Below, piece by piece: positions 61,669 to 64,000 of a stretch of 64,000 nt of DNA. How positions within the stretch are numbered: position 1 is the stretch's first letter; each line of letters opens with the position of its first letter. The notes beneath the pieces were generated by a model, which did no database searches, was not told the DNA's origin, and saw only the letters and a program-made list of their open reading frames with translations. A program made the translations under genes and the position numbers. The DNA is from QZKY01 sp942492925 (GTDB lineage Bacteria; Pseudomonadota; Gammaproteobacteria; Burkholderiales; Burkholderiaceae_D): NCBI GenBank assembly GCA_942492925.1, contig OW818641.1, positions 1,922,001 through 1,986,000 of the forward strand, written 5' to 3'.

Positions 61669-62973
61669 TCAAAACAAGAAATCAGCCGTGAGGCTGTATG
61701 CGTTAAACTTCCCCCCCGGCGAATACTCATCGGCCTGGTGATCCAGCGAGCCAGGCGAGTTTGCTCCGATGTTGGTATGGTCGAATTGCATTTTCAACGC
61801 GACATTTTTTGCGCAATCCCATCGCACGCCCACTGAAATCGTTTTTTGTATCGGCGACGCGGATAATTGTTTATTCAACTCCGAATTAAGTCCGCCAATC
61901 AGGGGATTAGCACCGGGGTTGGGAACACCCGGATCGGACGAGTTGCTGTTCCGCCGCGCTTCGGCATACGTCACGTACGGGGTCCATTCTCGCAAGCGGT
62001 ATCCGCTGCTCACGTACCAGCCCGAGCGCTTGCCGTAAACGGAATGGGTATCAATGACCCCGTATTCACCCATCGCAAACCATTTGCCGGGGTTGTAACT
62101 GGCACCAACTGTGAAAATGGAAAACCGTTTGTCGTCGGCTTCATATTTGTCGATGACACGATTGACGTAGGGCGCAAGCCCAGGCACTCCAGCCAAATTT
62201 CTATACCCATTGAACAGCTGATCGTAAGACGAGATGGAACCGCGCGCACGAATATATGTAAAATGCAAAGTCGAGGCGCCATATTCCACCGTATCGGAAA
62301 TCACCCATCCTCTCTTGGCTTCAACCTTTCCGCCTTCGTCATCTGGCATACGCACGCTGCTTTGGCCAATGCCGAACTGGAGTGTATTGTTAACTTCGGC
62401 AAAACTGTAACGCAAGCTTCCATCCACGCCATCCAGACGCGAGAGCGGGTTCAAACTGTATACTTCTACCGGTGGTCGCACCCACGGCATCGCATAACCC
62501 ACCTTGCGAGAATCAGACAGCAAAAACGTCGGCAGCACGATGCGCCCGGCACGAACACTCACATCCGGCGTAATCTGGTATTTGAGATTGGCCCATTCGA
62601 TCTCGGGATCGTAAGAACCGTCGTAGCGTTGCTCGGAAGTGACTTGAATCACCCCGGAAAGACTGGAATTGAATTTTCCATCGATCTGCGCCCCCACCCG
62701 ACTGTCAACTTCCGCACTCCAATTTGCATGTCGTCCGGCACCGCGACGCTGCAAATCGTGTGCAATGAAATCCGCTTTCTTTTCCGTAGAATGCACCAGA
62801 CCCACCGTGCCGTATCCTTGAAACGACCACATCGAATCCGCTGCATCAAATATCGATTTTTCCGGCTCTATTTGTTGCGCATGCGCAGCACAAAACAGCG
62901 CGGTCGCGCACATAGCGATCCACCGCTTGCGAAAAGATTGCCGTCCGAATAGTAATGAATAGCGCATCGTCAT
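61669..62973 (-). CDS. Outer-membrane porin-like beta-barrel protein
   Basis: 434 residues from ATG 62973. Signal peptide (about 1-32, ending AAHA). Alternating strands, Gly/Tyr-rich and with aromatic girdles: MWSFQGYGTVGLVHS, NWSAEVDSRVGAQIDGKFNSSLSGVIQVTSEQRYDGSYDPEIEWANLKYQIT, FMGEYGVIDTHSVYGKRSGWYVSSGYRLREWTPYVTYAEARR, ending KFNAYSLTADFLF with the C-terminal Phe typical of outer-membrane barrels. Substrate unknown. First gene of an operon with the PBP-like and GGDEF genes on the minus strand. Confidence 0.85.
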   Translation of the reverse strand: MTMRYSLLFGRQSFRKRWIAMCATALFCAAHAQQIEPEKSIFDAADSMWSFQGYGTVGLVHSTEKKADFIAHDLQRRGAGRHANWSAEVDSRVGAQIDGKFNSSLSGVIQVTSEQRYDGSYDPEIEWANLKYQITPDVSVRAGRIVLPTFLLSDSRKVGYAMPWVRPPVEVYSLNPLSRLDGVDGSLRYSFAEVNNTLQFGIGQSSVRMPDDEGGKVEAKRGWVISDTVEYGASTLHFTYIRARGSISSYDQLFNGYRNLAGVPGLAPYVNRVIDKYEADDKRFSIFTVGASYNPGKWFAMGEYGVIDTHSVYGKRSGWYVSSGYRLREWTPYVTYAEARRNSNSSDPGVPNPGANPLIGGLNSELNKQLSASPIQKTISVGVRWDCAKNVALKMQFDHTNIGANSPGSLDHQADEYSPGGKFNAYSLTADFLF

Positions 62974-63077
62974 GAAAATTAGCGTGGTTCAACAAGCTGC
63001 CCAAAAAAACAGGCTGCGCCCCAGAATCAGCAAAACTGTTTGTATCAATATGACATGAGATTGCCTTAAAGAAATCG

Positions 63078-63107
63078 TTTCACGTGAAAAATATTTCTTA
63101 TAAGAAA
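63078..63107. promoter_or_regulatory. Two adjacent perfect palindromes in the porin/aldolase divergent gap
   Basis: TTTCACGTGAAA (63078-63089) and TTTCTTATAAGAAA (63094-63107), separated by AATA. Both have TTTC...GAAA ends. They lie about 110 bases before the porin start and 140 before the aldolase start, a fitting place for operator sites of a dimeric regulator. Identity of the regulator is unknown. Confidence 0.5.
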
Positions 63108-63246
63108 AATATACAACGCTTATTTGTCAATATTTGTCTTTGACTTCAATTAAATATTTGCCATTTCGCTACAATCCCCGTTACCCAGTGCGTCATCTGT
63201 AACGTGATCCACGCATCCCATAACCTCTCTTTTTCTGGAGCCTTGT

Positions 63247-64000
63247 TTGCACCCGAAACTCACTCCGCCGCGCCCGGTCACCATTGGCATGCCGTTTGAA
63301 TCCACCGGCACACCAGCACTGTTACTCGACCTCGATGCCTTTGACTCCAACTTGCAGCAGATGGCTGAACTGGCAAAACGTCACAAGGTCACGTTGCGTC
63401 CGCATGCAAAAGCACACAAGTGCGTGGCCATCGCTCAAGCACAACTGTCACTGGGCGCAACGGGAATCTGCTGTCAGAAACTGTCGGAGGCCTATCCATT
63501 TGCCGCCGCCGGAATCGACAATATCCTGATCAGCAATCAATTCATCGGGGCGGACAAGGTGGCCATGGCCATCGAACTGGCGAAACATGTGAACTTGAGC
63601 GTGTGCGTCGATCATCCAATGCAAATCGAGGCACTGGGTGCCGCGACGAAAGATAGCGGAACGCGCATCACTGTTCTACCGGAAGTGGATATCGGACAAG
63701 GACGCTGCGGCGTCACCCATCCCGACGCCTTGATGCAACTCGTCGATGGCATCACGCAATGCGGCACACTTCACTTCGGCGGGATACAGGCTTATCACGG
63801 CGGTGCACAGCATATCGCCTCCTGGGACGAACGCAAGACAGCGGCGCAACACGCTGCGGCTGCGACAGCGGACTATGTGCGACATCTAGAGACACGCGGC
63901 ATTCGCTGCGCCAGCGTAACCGGCGCTGGTACGGGCACCGCTGTCTTCGACGCGGCGAGTGGTGTGTATACGGAACTGCAGCCCGGTTCTTACATTTTCA
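63247..64000 (+). CDS. D-threonine aldolase/alanine racemase-like PLP-dependent enzyme, partial (runs off the window)
   Basis: 251 residues present; the C-terminus is beyond base 64000. TTG at 63247 has GGAG 7 bases upstream; ATG 63289 is the alternative start. Fold-type III alanine-racemase N-terminal barrel: ESTGTPALLLDLDAFDSNLQQMAELAKRHKVTLRPHAKAHKC, whose Lys in RPHAKAHKC would bind pyridoxal phosphate; ITVLPEVDIGQGRCGV and FGGIQAYHGGAQH follow, as in the DSD1/D-threonine aldolase family. Substrate may be D-threonine, hydroxyaspartate or similar. Confidence 0.88.
   Translation, partial: MHPKLTPPRPVTIGMPFESTGTPALLLDLDAFDSNLQQMAELAKRHKVTLRPHAKAHKCVAIAQAQLSLGATGICCQKLSEAYPFAAAGIDNILISNQFIGADKVAMAIELAKHVNLSVCVDHPMQIEALGAATKDSGTRITVLPEVDIGQGRCGVTHPDALMQLVDGITQCGTLHFGGIQAYHGGAQHIASWDERKTAAQHAAAATADYVRHLETRGIRCASVTGAGTGTAVFDAASGVYTELQPGSYIF

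Overview
The window is chromosomal DNA from a betaproteobacterium, most likely order Burkholderiales and probably family Oxalobacteraceae. The evidence is the gene order rpsP-rimM-trmD-rplS, recA-recX, metG-GNAT-DUF3460-scpA-panC, exbB-exbD-lpxK-ycaR-kdsB-adk and rpsU-yqeY-dnaG-rpoD, a Lys/Ala/Pro-rich N-terminal extension on RpoD, and short families such as DUF3460 and DUF2889. The family placement is inference. No insertion sequence, prophage, integrase or CRISPR array was found.

Layout. 1-9.6 kb: the ribosomal protein/tRNA-modification operon (minus strand), ilvD, lgt, recX-recA behind a clear LexA box, a DUF2889 gene, an FHA-domain gene and a type IV pilin behind a sigma-54 promoter. 9.6-21 kb: xseA, moaC, a BepA-like periplasmic protease, two unrecognised proteins (one with EF-hand-like repeats), two identical tRNA-Glu genes and a tRNA-Ala, gltX, an OFA-family transporter with a divergent ModE/COG1910-type regulator, and apbC. 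21-30 kb: metG, GNAT, DUF3460, scpA, panC, a 42-residue membrane protein, tRNA-Lys, tsaD, a low-molecular-weight phosphatase, and a HAD hydrolase/acetate kinase operon. 30-46 kb: an RquA-like rhodoquinone biosynthesis protein, a LytS/LytTR (AlgZ/AlgR-like) two-component pair, argH, the exbB-to-adk run, a membrane pyrophosphatase, rpsU, yqeY, dnaG and rpoD, followed by a tRNA with CAU anticodon.

46-64 kb is the accessory part. It holds a YajD-type HNH protein, a stand-alone MESH1-like alarmone hydrolase, a secreted EndoG/NucA-type nuclease, an outer-membrane protein, a DUF1540 protein and four cyclic-di-GMP proteins. Two of these four form mirrored cassettes in which a small phosphate-binding-protein-like periplasmic protein lies directly beside a membrane GGDEF protein; one cassette also carries a porin. 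The window ends in a PLP-dependent D-threonine aldolase/alanine racemase-like gene that runs off the edge.

The most interesting signals are the paired PBP/c-di-GMP cassettes, the RquA-like gene, eight perfect 15-bp repeats inside rpoD, two long palindromic extragenic elements abutting stop codons, a dispersed family of C/G-rich short hairpins (one translated as the N-terminus of RecX), and a candidate ModE-like operator between the OFA transporter and its regulator.
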